Positions 15,477 through 24,771 of a DNA stretch of 47,167 bases are shown piece after piece. How positions within the stretch are numbered: the first letter of the stretch is position 1; each line of letters opens with the position of its first letter. The stretch lies in the NCBI GenBank assembly GCA_964542435.1, contig CAZIVE010000007.1, positions 1-47,167 of the forward strand. Direction: 5' to 3'. The translations under genes and the position numbers were made by a program. The notes beneath the pieces were generated by a model. It saw nothing but the letters and a program-made list of their open reading frames with translations. It did no database searches and was not told the DNA's origin. The DNA comes from CAZIVE01 sp964542435. GTDB lineage: Bacteria; Bacteroidota; Bacteroidia; Bacteroidales; Tannerellaceae.

Positions 15477-18467
15477 TTATTCTGCGACGATCAGCCAGCC
15501 TTTTCCCTTCGGAACGACGATAGGTTCGCCCATTTTCCAACTCTGTTCCGTCTGATAACCTTCGATAGCCGGAGCATGAAGCGTAACCTTTGCAGGATTC
15601 AATCCCAATTGCTTCCAATCGATGTTGAGGTTGACTGTCGCATCCTTGTCTTCCCATGTGGCGAGAGCGATCAGCGTCTTCTTCCCGTTGTGGCGATAGA
15701 TGGTGGCAAGTGTTTTGTCGCTGTTGGTCTTGACAGGATTGTTGGAAACCCAGTAACCGATCATCTCGCTGTCCTGCATGCCGAAACTGTCCCAGAATTT
15801 CCAGAGAGGACGATTGTCCATGCCGCTCCACGGATTGCGACAGGTCATGCCGTAGATCATGCCGCGCCATTTGTTGCCTCCGTTTTCCAGCATCTCGCCC
15901 ATCAATCCGTAAGGAATACCCGAAACCTGCGTCAGCCAGAAATCGGGAGAGAGGTCGTAGTCGAACATCTCGCCAAACCACAGACGGTCGAGATAGGGAA
16001 AATGTTCCAGATAGAGGTTGGCACTGTTGGCGTAGCCGTCGCGCGGATTGAACTGGTTGGCCGAATGGAGATCGATGAGTGCATTTGGATTCGTACGGTT
16101 CAAGATTTTGCGGACACGTTTCATCGCGGCACGGTCGAATGCAAGGTCATCGATGTAAAGTCCGTCGATTCCGACATTTTTGACCAGCCAGTCGAGTCCT
16201 TCCATATAATAGTTGTGCCAGCGGGAAATACCGCTGTTGACGATGGCTGCGTCTTTCAACTGCGGAACAAACCAGGCGCCGATATAATCCTGGTCAAGAT
16301 GTTCCTGCAGCCAGGAGAATCCGCCACCTTTGCCTTTCGAGAAGATCTCGTCGCCGAGGCTACGCAGTGCGAACATCTCCACGCAACTGTTGGAAAGTTC
16401 GCGCACCGTGTTGTAGATCTTAACCCGCATTCCTAAAGCATGAGCGCTGTCGATGTAGGCTTTCATCATTTCGGGACGAAGGAACGGATAGTTGATGAAA
16501 GGATTGATGGTCGTCGCATGGTGGATGTTGATCACCGAAGCGCCATATTCATGGATCTTGTCGATGGGTTGGTAAGAATGGAAGTAACGTTCCCGCCATT
16601 GCTTGTTGGTGTCGATGGTCCGGAAAGGCGTGATCATCACGTTGAAGTAATAGTAGAGACGGTCGCCTTTCTTGACGGTACGACTACCGGAGAAGGCGTT
16701 GATGAGCGTCCTACCATCGTTTTCATTGCTCAGATTGATTCCGCCATTCCCGTTGTTGCACCACGATGCCGGCATGATGAGTGGTTGCTGGTGATAGAAG
16801 TTGGTGTTGAGCGGACGTACATACTGGTTGTCATAGAATCGGAGTTGCAGTCCTGCATTCACACTTCCGGCCCAAATGGCATCTTGATTCTTTTGCACAT
16901 CCCATTTCCAGTTGAGACTCTTCGGGCAGAATCCGCCTCTCTCGCCCAATCCCATCATATATTTGGATAGTCCGGAAACGAGCTCGGTCTTCAGAGCGAT
17001 GTCGTTGATGTTGGCATCCTCTTTTGCTATCAGTTCGATCTTATATTCCAGGTTGCCGTCTGATTCGATCTGTGCGTCCATGTTCATCAGAAACTTGTTG
17101 TTCTGGTTGATGGCATGCCAGGCGATGGCTCCGGATTTATGCTTGGTGATGGCGAAGTCCATATTTTCCCAATTGCCTCCATCAGCAGCCAAGTCGATAG
17201 GTTTGGCGAGAATCGGATGAGGTTCGCTGCCGATTTGATTCATGGTCTCGGTGAAGAAGCTGGTGATGTCAGCCGGGAAACCGGTTGGCGTGATTGTTAC
17301 TTTACGTCCGAGCAGAGAGATGGTCTTGCCGTTGATCTCCAGAGGAAGGTAAGGCGTGACGACCTCATCATCTTCACCGATCTGAGAGTTCAGCCAGCGC
17401 AGGCGTGAATGGCGCCAAGGCTCGTTGTCCCCATGATTGGCGATGAGATTGTCCGTCACGTTGATGGTCAGTCTGACGGTCTTGCTTTCGGCACCTTCAG
17501 CCGATACAGTGACGGTCCCTTCGTACGTGCCCGGCGTCAGCTTTTCAGGAATCGTCGTACCGATCCAAAGCGGCTGGACTTTTCCTTGAGCCACGTCCAG
17601 GTTCTTTACGAACACCGTTCCCGTCACATCCACACCACCTGTATTGAAGCAGGTCATGGAAGAGGATGGAATCGTGGTGCCCGTAGTTTTGTTGACCAAA
17701 GCGGAGAATGTTACGTTCACCTGCTTGATCTCTTTGCGTGCTGCCCAAAGTCCGATTTGGAACACATAGTATTCTCCTTTGTCAGCCGTTCCCGTAAAGG
17801 AGTCGTGGCGGTTGTCAGTGATCCATTTGGAAGGAATGTCCGAAAACATCCGAATCGGATAGCGGCGATCTTCCGTAAAGAGTATGTAGGAGTCGTTTGG
17901 CATTGTCTTCAGCAGTGCATCCTTTTCTTTCTGCGTGGCGATGATTTCCATCGGGTAGAAGGAATTCAGAGTATTGATGGACTGATATTGCACGATTGTG
18001 GCTGTTGGCAACTTCGGAAGCTTCTTCGAATTTAGCTTGTTTTTGCTCAGCCATTCTGAAGAAGCCGTCTCTTTGAACGACGGATATTTCACCGTAGGAT
18101 AGTTGGCGCTGCCGCTCGTGACGTACTTCATGTAATAGATGTAGTATTTTCCAGGGACAGTCTGCGGCTGGAAGACAATGTCGCCCTCCTCACGATTGAC
18201 GGCGAATCGGAAAACATTCTCGATCCGTTTGCCGGTCTGTGCATCGATGATGTAAAGGTCCTTTGCTTCGGGTTGCAGGTCGCGACGGCGCCAATCGAGC
18301 TTGGCCAGTACGGCATCGCTCGGTTTCTCTATCGAAACGACCACTCTGTGATTCCCCAGCGAATCGGCGTTCCATTCGCCTGTTCCGTAAAGGGAAGATG
18401 TATTATCTTGTGCAGAGAGTGCTGTTGTGGCAAGCAGACTCAAAACGATTGCTGCGAGATTTTTCAT
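15477..18467 (-). CDS. Large secreted glycoside-hydrolase-like protein (GH123/DUF6067-like)
   Basis: This 996-residue protein begins with a signal peptide (MKNLAAIVLSLLATTALSAQ). The first ~350 residues look like beta-sandwich modules. Residues ~560-900 look like a TIM barrel, with IDGLYIDDLAFDRAAMKRVR, ALIDLHSANQFNPR and YLDRLWFGEMFDYD offering acidic residues typical of retaining glycosidases. A C-terminal beta domain follows. It resembles large Bacteroidota proteins annotated as glycoside hydrolase domain-containing (DUF6067/GH123-like). That assignment is from memory of the pattern and the substrate is unknown. It stands alone on the reverse strand, with no SusCD partners. Confidence 0.75.
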   Translation of the reverse strand: MKNLAAIVLSLLATTALSAQDNTSSLYGTGEWNADSLGNHRVVVSIEKPSDAVLAKLDWRRRDLQPEAKDLYIIDAQTGKRIENVFRFAVNREEGDIVFQPQTVPGKYYIYYMKYVTSGSANYPTVKYPSFKETASSEWLSKNKLNSKKLPKLPTATIVQYQSINTLNSFYPMEIIATQKEKDALLKTMPNDSYILFTEDRRYPIRMFSDIPSKWITDNRHDSFTGTADKGEYYVFQIGLWAARKEIKQVNVTFSALVNKTTGTTIPSSSMTCFNTGGVDVTGTVFVKNLDVAQGKVQPLWIGTTIPEKLTPGTYEGTVTVSAEGAESKTVRLTINVTDNLIANHGDNEPWRHSRLRWLNSQIGEDDEVVTPYLPLEINGKTISLLGRKVTITPTGFPADITSFFTETMNQIGSEPHPILAKPIDLAADGGNWENMDFAITKHKSGAIAWHAINQNNKFLMNMDAQIESDGNLEYKIELIAKEDANINDIALKTELVSGLSKYMMGLGERGGFCPKSLNWKWDVQKNQDAIWAGSVNAGLQLRFYDNQYVRPLNTNFYHQQPLIMPASWCNNGNGGINLSNENDGRTLINAFSGSRTVKKGDRLYYYFNVMITPFRTIDTNKQWRERYFHSYQPIDKIHEYGASVINIHHATTINPFINYPFLRPEMMKAYIDSAHALGMRVKIYNTVRELSNSCVEMFALRSLGDEIFSKGKGGGFSWLQEHLDQDYIGAWFVPQLKDAAIVNSGISRWHNYYMEGLDWLVKNVGIDGLYIDDLAFDRAAMKRVRKILNRTNPNALIDLHSANQFNPRDGYANSANLYLEHFPYLDRLWFGEMFDYDLSPDFWLTQVSGIPYGLMGEMLENGGNKWRGMIYGMTCRNPWSGMDNRPLWKFWDSFGMQDSEMIGYWVSNNPVKTNSDKTLATIYRHNGKKTLIALATWEDKDATVNLNIDWKQLGLNPAKVTLHAPAIEGYQTEQSWKMGEPIVVPKGKGWLIVAE

Positions 18468-18508
18468 AAACGGATTGTGTGTTTAAGTGTTTGTCTTCGT
18501 TAATGAAG

Positions 18509-18516
18509 CAAAGGTA
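18509..18516 (-). promoter_or_regulatory. Putative -7 element of the glycosidase-like gene
   Basis: The reverse strand reads TACCTTTG, a full TAnnTTTG match, 41 nt before the ATG at 18467. No clear -33 box is seen. Confidence 0.45.
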
Positions 18517-18560
18517 GTGAATTTGTTGTTGGTTTCTTCCGGTTCGGTTCATACAAAAGC

Positions 18561-18594
18561 AAAACGGAATGAAATCTTTTTCATCTCATTCCGT
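18561..18594 (-). terminator. Intrinsic terminator of the ECF sigma cassette
   Basis: ACGGAATGA (18564-18572) pairs perfectly with TCATTCCGT (18586-18594), followed on the reverse strand by TTT. It lies just past the stop codon of the secreted protein gene. Confidence 0.65.
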
Positions 18595-18603
18595 TCGTCA
18601 ATC

Positions 18604-19395
18604 TTAGCTGAGTATAATGACCTTCTTGTTTACCTTGCTGTTGGGCTTTATGATGGTCGTTCGATTCTTTAACCTCATTTGATTCGACAAATTCCTTTGG
18701 GTCTGTTGCATTTGCTTTGCAAGCAAACTTGTGTTCCTTTGTTCAAGCCTGCTCATGTTTTTACTCGCGTTCTTCATGTTAAAGTGGTATTGTCGCAATT
18801 GATTTTTGAATTGCTTCATTTGTTCTTTGTACGTAGAGTCTGAAAAGATGTTGAAGGCAGAATCGGGAATGGAGAAATCCAGGTTGTCAAAATCAAAGTG
18901 GAAGGATTTACCTATGTCCGATAGATCAAAATCACCGAAATCTCTTGAGTTAGGATCTACATTGAATTTCTCGATGCAGTTGATGCTGACATCTTTTGGC
19001 GTTTTCTCCCAGTTAGTAGCAACTACCTGCTCATAGATACTCATATTAAAGCTGATCTTTGTTGTTCCATCGATGAACAAGCAATAGGTCGGAACCATCT
19101 TTCCTTTCTGTTTGTTCTCGATCACCTTGTCGGCATTGTCCTTATCCTGATTGAAAGCAGACAGAAACTCATCCAGCAGTTTCGGATTCTCTTTGGACGA
19201 GAACTGAATGTTGGTGACGCGGCGAGAGAGTTTTCCGGTCTTTCTGTTCTTGTTGTTCACCACATTCACATCCACATTGTCGATCGATTCACATTTCTTC
19301 ATCACGGCTTTCAGGTGGCTTTGGGCATTTACGCTTCCACCTATCGTTCCAATTAGGAACACCATAATCATCATCCAAACTTTTTTTGTCTTCAT
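18604..19395 (-). CDS. Secreted protein of the ECF sigma cassette, unknown function
   Basis: This 263-residue protein has a signal peptide (MKTKKVWMMIMVFLIGTIGGSVNAQ). The N-terminal half is a compact region beginning HLKAVMKKCESIDNVDVNVV with a conserved-looking RRVTNIQFSS strand. The C-terminal third is a charged, Gln/Asn-rich amphipathic helix (KEQMKQFKNQLRQYHFNMKN) followed by a basic tail. It resembles Bacteroidota proteins of the DUF5024 kind, but I am not certain. It follows the anti-sigma-like gene by 19 bp, so it is probably a target or signal component of this regulatory unit. Confidence 0.75.
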   Translation of the reverse strand: MKTKKVWMMIMVFLIGTIGGSVNAQSHLKAVMKKCESIDNVDVNVVNNKNRKTGKLSRRVTNIQFSSKENPKLLDEFLSAFNQDKDNADKVIENKQKGKMVPTYCLFIDGTTKISFNMSIYEQVVATNWEKTPKDVSINCIEKFNVDPNSRDFGDFDLSDIGKSFHFDFDNLDFSIPDSAFNIFSDSTYKEQMKQFKNQLRQYHFNMKNASKNMSRLEQRNTSLLAKQMQQTQRNLSNQMRLKNRTTIIKPNSKVNKKVIILS

Positions 19396-19414
19396 ATCGT
19401 TAGTGTATTAAATA

Positions 19415-19945
19415 TTATTTCTTTATGTCGTTTTTTGAATTCTTCGACTGATTCGCTTCTCGCATGCTTTCATCCTTGGCCTTCTGCATTTGCCTCAACG
19501 CTTCGTTCTCAATGTTGCAAGCCACTTGTTCCGACTTGATTGCCTTTCGTTCGATGGAGCGTGCTGCATCTTCGCTCAATGCATATCTCACGCCGTTCTT
19601 TACCATATAACTTCCTTCGTACGGATTGAAGTTGTTGTTCTCTTTTTGGATTCTGCTGCCTATTACAAAAACGAGCAGGAGCGAAGCAGCGACAGCCAAG
19701 GCAGTCCAAGCTATTTTTTGGAAAGAGACGACCTTCCGTTTCTTTTCAGAAACTTCAGTCTTTGTCGCCTCATCAGCCATTCCGCTTTCAAAGAAGCCGA
19801 ACATCTTCCTATAAGGCTCGAACTGCTTTGGCAAATCTTTCTGTGTAAAGAAAAGGTATAGTTCTTTCTCCTCTGCATTAGACGTCTCTCCTTCGAAGAA
19901 ACGGTCCATCAGATTCTGAATATGTTCATTTAAGTCATTCTGCAT
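19415..19945 (-). CDS. Single-pass membrane protein, probable anti-sigma factor
   Basis: The first ~75 of 176 residues are cytoplasmic (NLMDRFFEGETSNAEEKELY), resembling the opening helix of Bacteroidota anti-sigma regulators. One transmembrane helix follows (KIAWTALAVAASLLLVFVIG, ~83-102). A short periplasmic part has YMVKNGVRYALSEDAARSIE and a charged coiled C-terminus. The gene starts 2 bp after the ECF sigma stop, which is the usual position for a cognate anti-sigma. There is no zinc-binding HxxxCxxC motif. The role is inferred from topology and position; no enzymatic domain is visible. Confidence 0.7.
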   Translation of the reverse strand: MQNDLNEHIQNLMDRFFEGETSNAEEKELYLFFTQKDLPKQFEPYRKMFGFFESGMADEATKTEVSEKKRKVVSFQKIAWTALAVAASLLLVFVIGSRIQKENNNFNPYEGSYMVKNGVRYALSEDAARSIERKAIKSEQVACNIENEALRQMQKAKDESMREANQSKNSKNDIKK

Positions 19946-19947
19946 AT

Positions 19948-20448
19948 CTATTGGATCTTTAAAAATTCATCTTTAATTTTTTTTCTGGCCCTTGAAAGAC
20001 TCACGCGGATGGCATCGGCCGTACTTCCTGTTAAGGCTGCAATTTCACTTACCTCAAATCCTTCCACGTGTTTCATCTTCAGAATCGTTTGTTGGAGTTT
20101 CGGTAATCCGTCCACAATCTGCATCAGCTGATGGACACTGTCTTTGCGTTCCAGAATGGAATAGGGCGTATCGTTACTCTCCATCTTGAACTCATTGTCG
20201 CAGATGGGTTCCTCGTTGTGAATCTTGAAAGCGCGTAGTTTGTTTATGCAGAGATGCTTCGTAATCTGTACGGCCAATGCTTCCACACTGTCATATTGAT
20301 CCAGCTCCTCTCGGATAAACCATAGTTTGAGGAACGTCTCCTGCACGGCATCTTCCACATCTTGTGGATCGTCAAGCAGTCGGCGGGCGCAGGCCTCTAG
20401 CTTTCCTCTCAATGGTACAACCTCTTTCTTGAACTTTTCCTGTTCCAT
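19948..20448 (-). CDS. ECF-type RNA polymerase sigma factor
   Basis: This protein of about 166 residues redirects RNA polymerase to a small regulon. Region 2 holds DPQDVEDAVQETFLKLW (the -10-binding helix) and region 4 holds MKHVEGFEVSEIAALTGS followed by VSLSRARKKIKDEF (helix-turn-helix). I choose the start at 20448 (MEQEKFKKEV). The longer frame to 20505 adds 19 aromatic residues (KKYPLPCNVFYFRLSYYR) absent from the family. It is the first gene of sigma / anti-sigma-like / secreted protein and probably regulates its own operon. No extracellular signalling domain or TonB receptor is adjacent. Confidence 0.9.
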   Translation of the reverse strand: MEQEKFKKEVVPLRGKLEACARRLLDDPQDVEDAVQETFLKLWFIREELDQYDSVEALAVQITKHLCINKLRAFKIHNEEPICDNEFKMESNDTPYSILERKDSVHQLMQIVDGLPKLQQTILKMKHVEGFEVSEIAALTGSTADAIRVSLSRARKKIKDEFLKIQ

Positions 20449-20676
20449 TCGATAATAAGACAAACGAAAATAGAAAACATTACACGGAAGAGGATATTTT
20501 TTCAATTGTTTTTGTCGAGAGCGTATGTTAATACATTATATATAAAGGTAACATTTGGAAAAATAGTTGTGGCAGCATCCTCATTCTTTTGAAATTATTC
20601 CAAACGTGATGCAAGACTTTTGAGGATTTAATGGGTGATATGAAAGAAGAATTTATGTAGATTCGTCAAAAAGATA

Positions 20677-20684
20677 TAACTTTG
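20677..20684 (+). promoter_or_regulatory. -7 element deciding the coaX start
   Basis: TAACTTTG matches TAnnTTTG. A TTG codon at 20682 that would extend CoaX lies inside this box, so translation from it is unlikely. A start of transcription near 20690 leaves a leader of only ~13 nt to the GTG at 20703. Confidence 0.5.
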
Positions 20685-20702
20685 CACCAAATTCATAAAC
20701 AA

Positions 20703-21434
20703 GTGAATCTGATCATAGAACAAGGAAACACATCCACCAAGGTTGGCATCTTCGATAAGAATACTCTTGTCGAAAGTAAGCAATTCCGCACTTTTGGCAT
20801 TGAACCGCTCACCTCGCTCTTCCGTCAGTATCCGCTTTCTTCAGGTATTTTCTCGACGGTAACTGATTCCGATAAAGAGTTCGTTGCCTATCTTAATGAG
20901 CACTTGGAACATTTCATAAATTTGGAAGAAGAGGTAAAACTGCCCATCAAGATAGGATACAAAACGCCGAAGACACTCGGCAGCGACAGAATCGCGGCAG
21001 CCGTTGGTGCCGTCGCTGAGCAACCGGGAAAAGATCTCCTCGTTATTGATGCAGGAACTTGTATTACCTACGAACTCATTACTTCCGATGGCCTTTATCA
21101 TGGAGGCAATATCTCGCCTGGTTTGACAACGCGCTTCCGTTCTTTGCATGCTTTCACCCGTCGTCTGCCATTGATAGAGGAGGCAGAAGAGGTCCCTTTG
21201 ACCGGAACGACGACAGAGACAGCAATCAGAGCCGGTGTCGTGAATGGAATCGTTTATGAAATAGATGGAACCATTGATGCAGTTAAAAAGACGTATCCTT
21301 CTCTTTTGGTTTTTTTAACAGGCGGTCATTCTTTTTATTTTGCAGGTCGCTTAAAAAACCTCATCTTTGCAGACATTAATCTTGTGTTGAAAGGATTAAA
21401 TAGAATCTTGGAGTATAATGTTGATAAACAATAG
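20703..21434 (+). CDS. coaX: Type III pantothenate kinase
   Basis: This enzyme of about 243 residues phosphorylates pantothenate in the first step of coenzyme A synthesis. The motifs of the ASKHA fold are present: NLIIEQGNTSTKVGIFD at the N-terminus, LLVIDAGTCITYEL, GGNISPGLTTRFRSL and FLTGGHSFYF. The first motif carries Glu where the family usually has Asp (D-x-G-N-T). Glu could still hold the metal but is worth noting. The GTG start at 20703 gives the normal family N-terminus. The 3' end overlaps the next gene by 17 bp, so the two are translationally linked. Confidence 0.93.
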   Translation: MNLIIEQGNTSTKVGIFDKNTLVESKQFRTFGIEPLTSLFRQYPLSSGIFSTVTDSDKEFVAYLNEHLEHFINLEEEVKLPIKIGYKTPKTLGSDRIAAAVGAVAEQPGKDLLVIDAGTCITYELITSDGLYHGGNISPGLTTRFRSLHAFTRRLPLIEEAEEVPLTGTTTETAIRAGVVNGIVYEIDGTIDAVKKTYPSLLVFLTGGHSFYFAGRLKNLIFADINLVLKGLNRILEYNVDKQ

Positions 21435-22692
21435 GCTATTTGCAATAAGTGTACTGCTGTTGATTATGCAGTTGCCGATGCTTGCCCAAAATAATACGAA
21501 TTCGCCCTATACAAGGTTCGGTTACGGACAGTTGGCAGACAGGTCGTTCGGTGCCGGGCGGGCGATGGGTGGTATAGGATATGGGTTGCGATCATCAAGA
21601 CAGATCAATCCCATGAATCCAGCCTCCTATACGAGTATAGATACGTTGACATTCATCTTTGACGTCGGAGCGTCGGGTCAACTGTCTTGGTTTACTGATG
21701 GTAGTAACAAGCAGCATAACATGAATGGAAACATTGAATATATAGCGATGGAATTTCCTGTAAGCAGGAGAATTGCCATGAGCGCCGGTATTTTGCCTTA
21801 TTCCTATGTGGGTTATAGCTTTGGTTCTACACAGACGCAAGGCTCAACTTCGTGGGGAGAAATATTTAAAGGTACAGGCGGATTAAACGATTTCTATGTC
21901 GGATTGTCTATGGATATATGGAAGAAGAGACTTTCATTAGGTTTAAATGGTGGTTTTTTATTCGGCAACATCACACATTACCGCAACTTGAGTTTTACGA
22001 CAGGAACGGCATACAGCGTGACACGTGAGCGAAGGATAGAGGTTCGTGATATGAAGCTGGATTTCGGTCTTCAATACACGCATCCTATCAGTGCCAAAGA
22101 AAATCTGATCTTCGGCTTGACTTTTTCACCGGCGAATCAATTGCATGCTCATACATACAATATTCAGCAAGTGGGAACAGCAACCTCAGGATACACGAGT
22201 GATACAATTAGGGGACAGCGACTTGACATTCCTAATTCGATCGGTTTCGGTGCATCCTACGTAAAGACGAAGAAAGTGACTTTGGCAGCAGATGTGCTCT
22301 ATGAGAACTGGAGCAATTCACAGTTCTTCAGCGAAAAAGGTCAGTTCCGAAATCGTGTACGAATCGCCGCTGGTGGTGAATGGCTGCCTGATTATTCTTC
22401 CCGCTCGCTTTTAAAGCGTACGAGTTATCGCGCAGGAGCGCATTACACAAACTCATATCTGCGAGTTAATAACAGCGAAGGGTCGAATATTGAAGGCAAA
22501 GGATACGATGAATACGGAGCGAGCGTTGGTTTTGGAATGCCATTGATTGACAATCGTTCATTATTGAACATATCTTTCGAGTATGTGAAGGTTCATCCAG
22601 AAGTGGCGTCCATGATTTCTGAACAATACTTCAGGTTCACTGTTAACTACACATTCAATGAATTGTGGTTTTTCAAGAGAAAAGTCGACTAG
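21418..22692 (+). CDS. Conserved outer-membrane beta-barrel protein, unknown function
   Basis: This 424-residue protein has a signal peptide (ending near LPMLAQ). A run of amphipathic, Gly/aromatic-rich strands follows, beginning NSPYTRFGYGQLADRSFGAG with repeated G-x-G-Y, and the C-terminus ends in an aromatic-rich strand (YFRFTVNYTFNELWFF), as in outer-membrane barrels. It overlaps coaX and is followed by a TPR protein and lptC, a gene order I associate with Bacteroidales. The company of LptC and a PPIase suggests an envelope-assembly role. FadL-type transporters have a similar start, so a transport role is also possible. Confidence 0.75.
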   Translation: MLINNRLFAISVLLLIMQLPMLAQNNTNSPYTRFGYGQLADRSFGAGRAMGGIGYGLRSSRQINPMNPASYTSIDTLTFIFDVGASGQLSWFTDGSNKQHNMNGNIEYIAMEFPVSRRIAMSAGILPYSYVGYSFGSTQTQGSTSWGEIFKGTGGLNDFYVGLSMDIWKKRLSLGLNGGFLFGNITHYRNLSFTTGTAYSVTRERRIEVRDMKLDFGLQYTHPISAKENLIFGLTFSPANQLHAHTYNIQQVGTATSGYTSDTIRGQRLDIPNSIGFGASYVKTKKVTLAADVLYENWSNSQFFSEKGQFRNRVRIAAGGEWLPDYSSRSLLKRTSYRAGAHYTNSYLRVNNSEGSNIEGKGYDEYGASVGFGMPLIDNRSLLNISFEYVKVHPEVASMISEQYFRFTVNYTFNELWFFKRKVD

Positions 22693-22727
22693 AAGTTTTT
22701 TTATGCTAACTTTAATTTGATAAGAAT

Positions 22728-24083
22728 ATGAAAGTAAAAGTATTACTTGTTGCTCTCGGTTGCGCAATGGTAGCGACTGGAGCTTATGCACAGAAGGGAG
22801 TCGATAACGGCACCCGTTTTGGTTCAGGTGAAGACAGTATTCGCTGCATCACTAACATTAGTTTGTTTACACCGTATGCAAAAACCGGTAACTACAAGGA
22901 TGCTTTGCAGTTCTGGCAGATTGCTTACAATGAGTGTCCAGCAGCTACGAAGGACATTTATTTGTATGGTGTTCGTATTGTCAACTGGCAGATCTCCAAT
23001 GAAACAGATCCTGCTAAGAAGGCTTCTCTTATCAACGACTTGATGGGCGTATATGACAAACGTGTGAAATATTTCGGCGATGACCAGAAGTACAGCAAAG
23101 ACTGGATCGTTGCTCACAAGGTTCAGGATTATATGTCACTGATGGGTGATAAGACTGATTACAACAAGACTTATGATTGGACAAAAGCTGTTATTGATCA
23201 GTTCGGAGACAAGTGCGATGCACTCGCAGTTTCTCAGTTCGCATTCAGTTCTCTTCAGAAGATGAAAGCAGATCCTAACTTCAAACAGACCTACATTCAG
23301 GATTACTTGAAATCTATAGCAACTCTTGAAGCTGAGTTGAAAGCTACCACCGACGAAAAGGAACAAACCAACATCAATGCTTATAAGAGCTCAATTGATC
23401 AGGCATTCGCAGTCAGTGGCGCAGCAGATTGCAAGACCATCCAGAATATGTATGCAAGCAAGATCGAACAGAATAAGGACAATCTTGAGTTCTTGAAGAA
23501 TACTCTTTCTTTGTTCCGTGGACTGGGTTGCCAGGAGATCGATGCTTATCTGACCGCTTCCGCTTATGTCTATGCAAAGGAGCCTACAGCAGAAGCTGCA
23601 TTGGGACTTGGCAAACAGGCATTCAAGGATAAGGACTTCAACGCTGCTATCAAATACTTCGATGAGGCTGCTAATCTGGATAAAGACAACAAGTCAAAGA
23701 GTGATGACTACTATATGATTGCCGCTATCTACAGCGATCGTAACAGTTACTCTACGGCTCGTTCTTATTGCCAGAAAGCTATCGATGCTAATCCAAGCAA
23801 TGGTAAGGCTTATATCTTGATCGGAAGTATGTATGCTTCTACAGCTCCTTCAATCTATCCTGGTGATGCAGTGTTGGCAAAGGCTGTTTACTATGCAGCA
23901 ATTGACAAGTTCGAAAGAGCTAAATCTGTTGATCCAAGTTGTGCAAGTGAAGCCAACCGTATGATTGCAACTTGTCGTGTTCACCTCCCAAGTACTGAAG
24001 ATATCTTCATGCATCCGGAACTGGAAAAGGGTAAATCTTTCCATGTTGGCGGTTGGATCGGAGAGAACACCGTAGTAAGATAA
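22728..24083 (+). CDS. Secreted TPR-repeat protein
   Basis: This 451-residue protein has a signal peptide (MKVKVLLVALGCAMVATGAYAQ). Several TPR-like hairpins are visible: NYKDALQFWQIAYNECPAAT near the start, and AALGLGKQAFKDKDFNAAIK and ARSYCQKAIDANPSNGKAYI in the C-terminal half (~285-370). It is periplasmic and probably a scaffold. It sits 35 bp after the outer-membrane barrel gene and 15 bp before lptC, so it is likely co-expressed with the LPS-transport and chaperone genes. No catalytic residues are apparent. Confidence 0.82.
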   Translation: MKVKVLLVALGCAMVATGAYAQKGVDNGTRFGSGEDSIRCITNISLFTPYAKTGNYKDALQFWQIAYNECPAATKDIYLYGVRIVNWQISNETDPAKKASLINDLMGVYDKRVKYFGDDQKYSKDWIVAHKVQDYMSLMGDKTDYNKTYDWTKAVIDQFGDKCDALAVSQFAFSSLQKMKADPNFKQTYIQDYLKSIATLEAELKATTDEKEQTNINAYKSSIDQAFAVSGAADCKTIQNMYASKIEQNKDNLEFLKNTLSLFRGLGCQEIDAYLTASAYVYAKEPTAEAALGLGKQAFKDKDFNAAIKYFDEAANLDKDNKSKSDDYYMIAAIYSDRNSYSTARSYCQKAIDANPSNGKAYILIGSMYASTAPSIYPGDAVLAKAVYYAAIDKFERAKSVDPSCASEANRMIATCRVHLPSTEDIFMHPELEKGKSFHVGGWIGENTVVR

Positions 24084-24098
24084 TAGTAGGTTTGACGA

Positions 24099-24761
24099 AT
24101 GGAATTGAGGTTTCTTCTCAAACTTAATGGACGCATAACAGCCGTATTATTGGCGGCTGTTATGCTTCTTTCTTTTTTTACTTCCTGTAGTAAGGATAAA
24201 AGAGAGGTCGTTGCTATTAAGTTTGATCCTGAGAAATCTTATACCATGCGAGCTATTAATGTTTCCTCACTCATATCCGATTCGGGTGTGACCCGTTACA
24301 GAATGAATACCAAACTTTGGTATGTGTATGGCAAAGCAAAAGATCCCCATTGGTTTTTCCCAAAAGGAGTTTTTGTAGAGAAATTCGATACTTTGTTTCA
24401 TTCGGAAGCAAGCATGAAAGCCGACACTGCCTATTTTTACAATCAACGCGGATTATGGGAACTCGACGGTCATGTTGTCGTCAAGAGTTTAAAAGGAGAA
24501 CGTTTCGATACCTCCCAGCTTTTCTGGGATCAGAAGGCGCAGAAAGTCTATTCGAACCGTGACATCCGCATTCAACAACAAGAAAAGATCATCATGGGCA
24601 AAGGATTCGAATCCAACCAAGAGATGACCGAATATAAGATATTTAATACCAAGGGAGTTTTCCCTATCAATGATTCACCTGAACTTCAGGGCGAACCTAC
24701 CAATGACAGCATTCCCGCATCTGCAGCTGCTCGTTTGGGATTAGCTAACAACAGACAATAA
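24099..24761 (+). CDS. lptC: LPS export system protein LptC
   Basis: This 220-residue periplasmic bridge protein passes lipopolysaccharide from LptB2FG to LptA. The N-terminus is hydrophobic and ends in a lipobox (LLSFFTSC, Cys ~30), so the Bacteroidota form is probably lipid-anchored. The rest has the LptC/OstA-type jelly-roll pattern: MRAINVSSLISDSGVTRYRM, KADTAYFYNQRGLWELDGHV and RFDTSQLFWDQKAQKVYSNR. The spacing to neighbours (15 bp before, a few bp after) points to an operon. A partner, LptE, is encoded at 36194-36712. Confidence 0.88.
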   Translation: MELRFLLKLNGRITAVLLAAVMLLSFFTSCSKDKREVVAIKFDPEKSYTMRAINVSSLISDSGVTRYRMNTKLWYVYGKAKDPHWFFPKGVFVEKFDTLFHSEASMKADTAYFYNQRGLWELDGHVVVKSLKGERFDTSQLFWDQKAQKVYSNRDIRIQQQEKIIMGKGFESNQEMTEYKIFNTKGVFPINDSPELQGEPTNDSIPASAAARLGLANNRQ

Positions 24762-24771
24762 TGTGCAAGCG

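Noticed and set aside
15405..16436. 343-codon open frame on the forward strand
   Set aside because: Antisense to the secreted glycosidase-like gene; no signal peptide or known motif.
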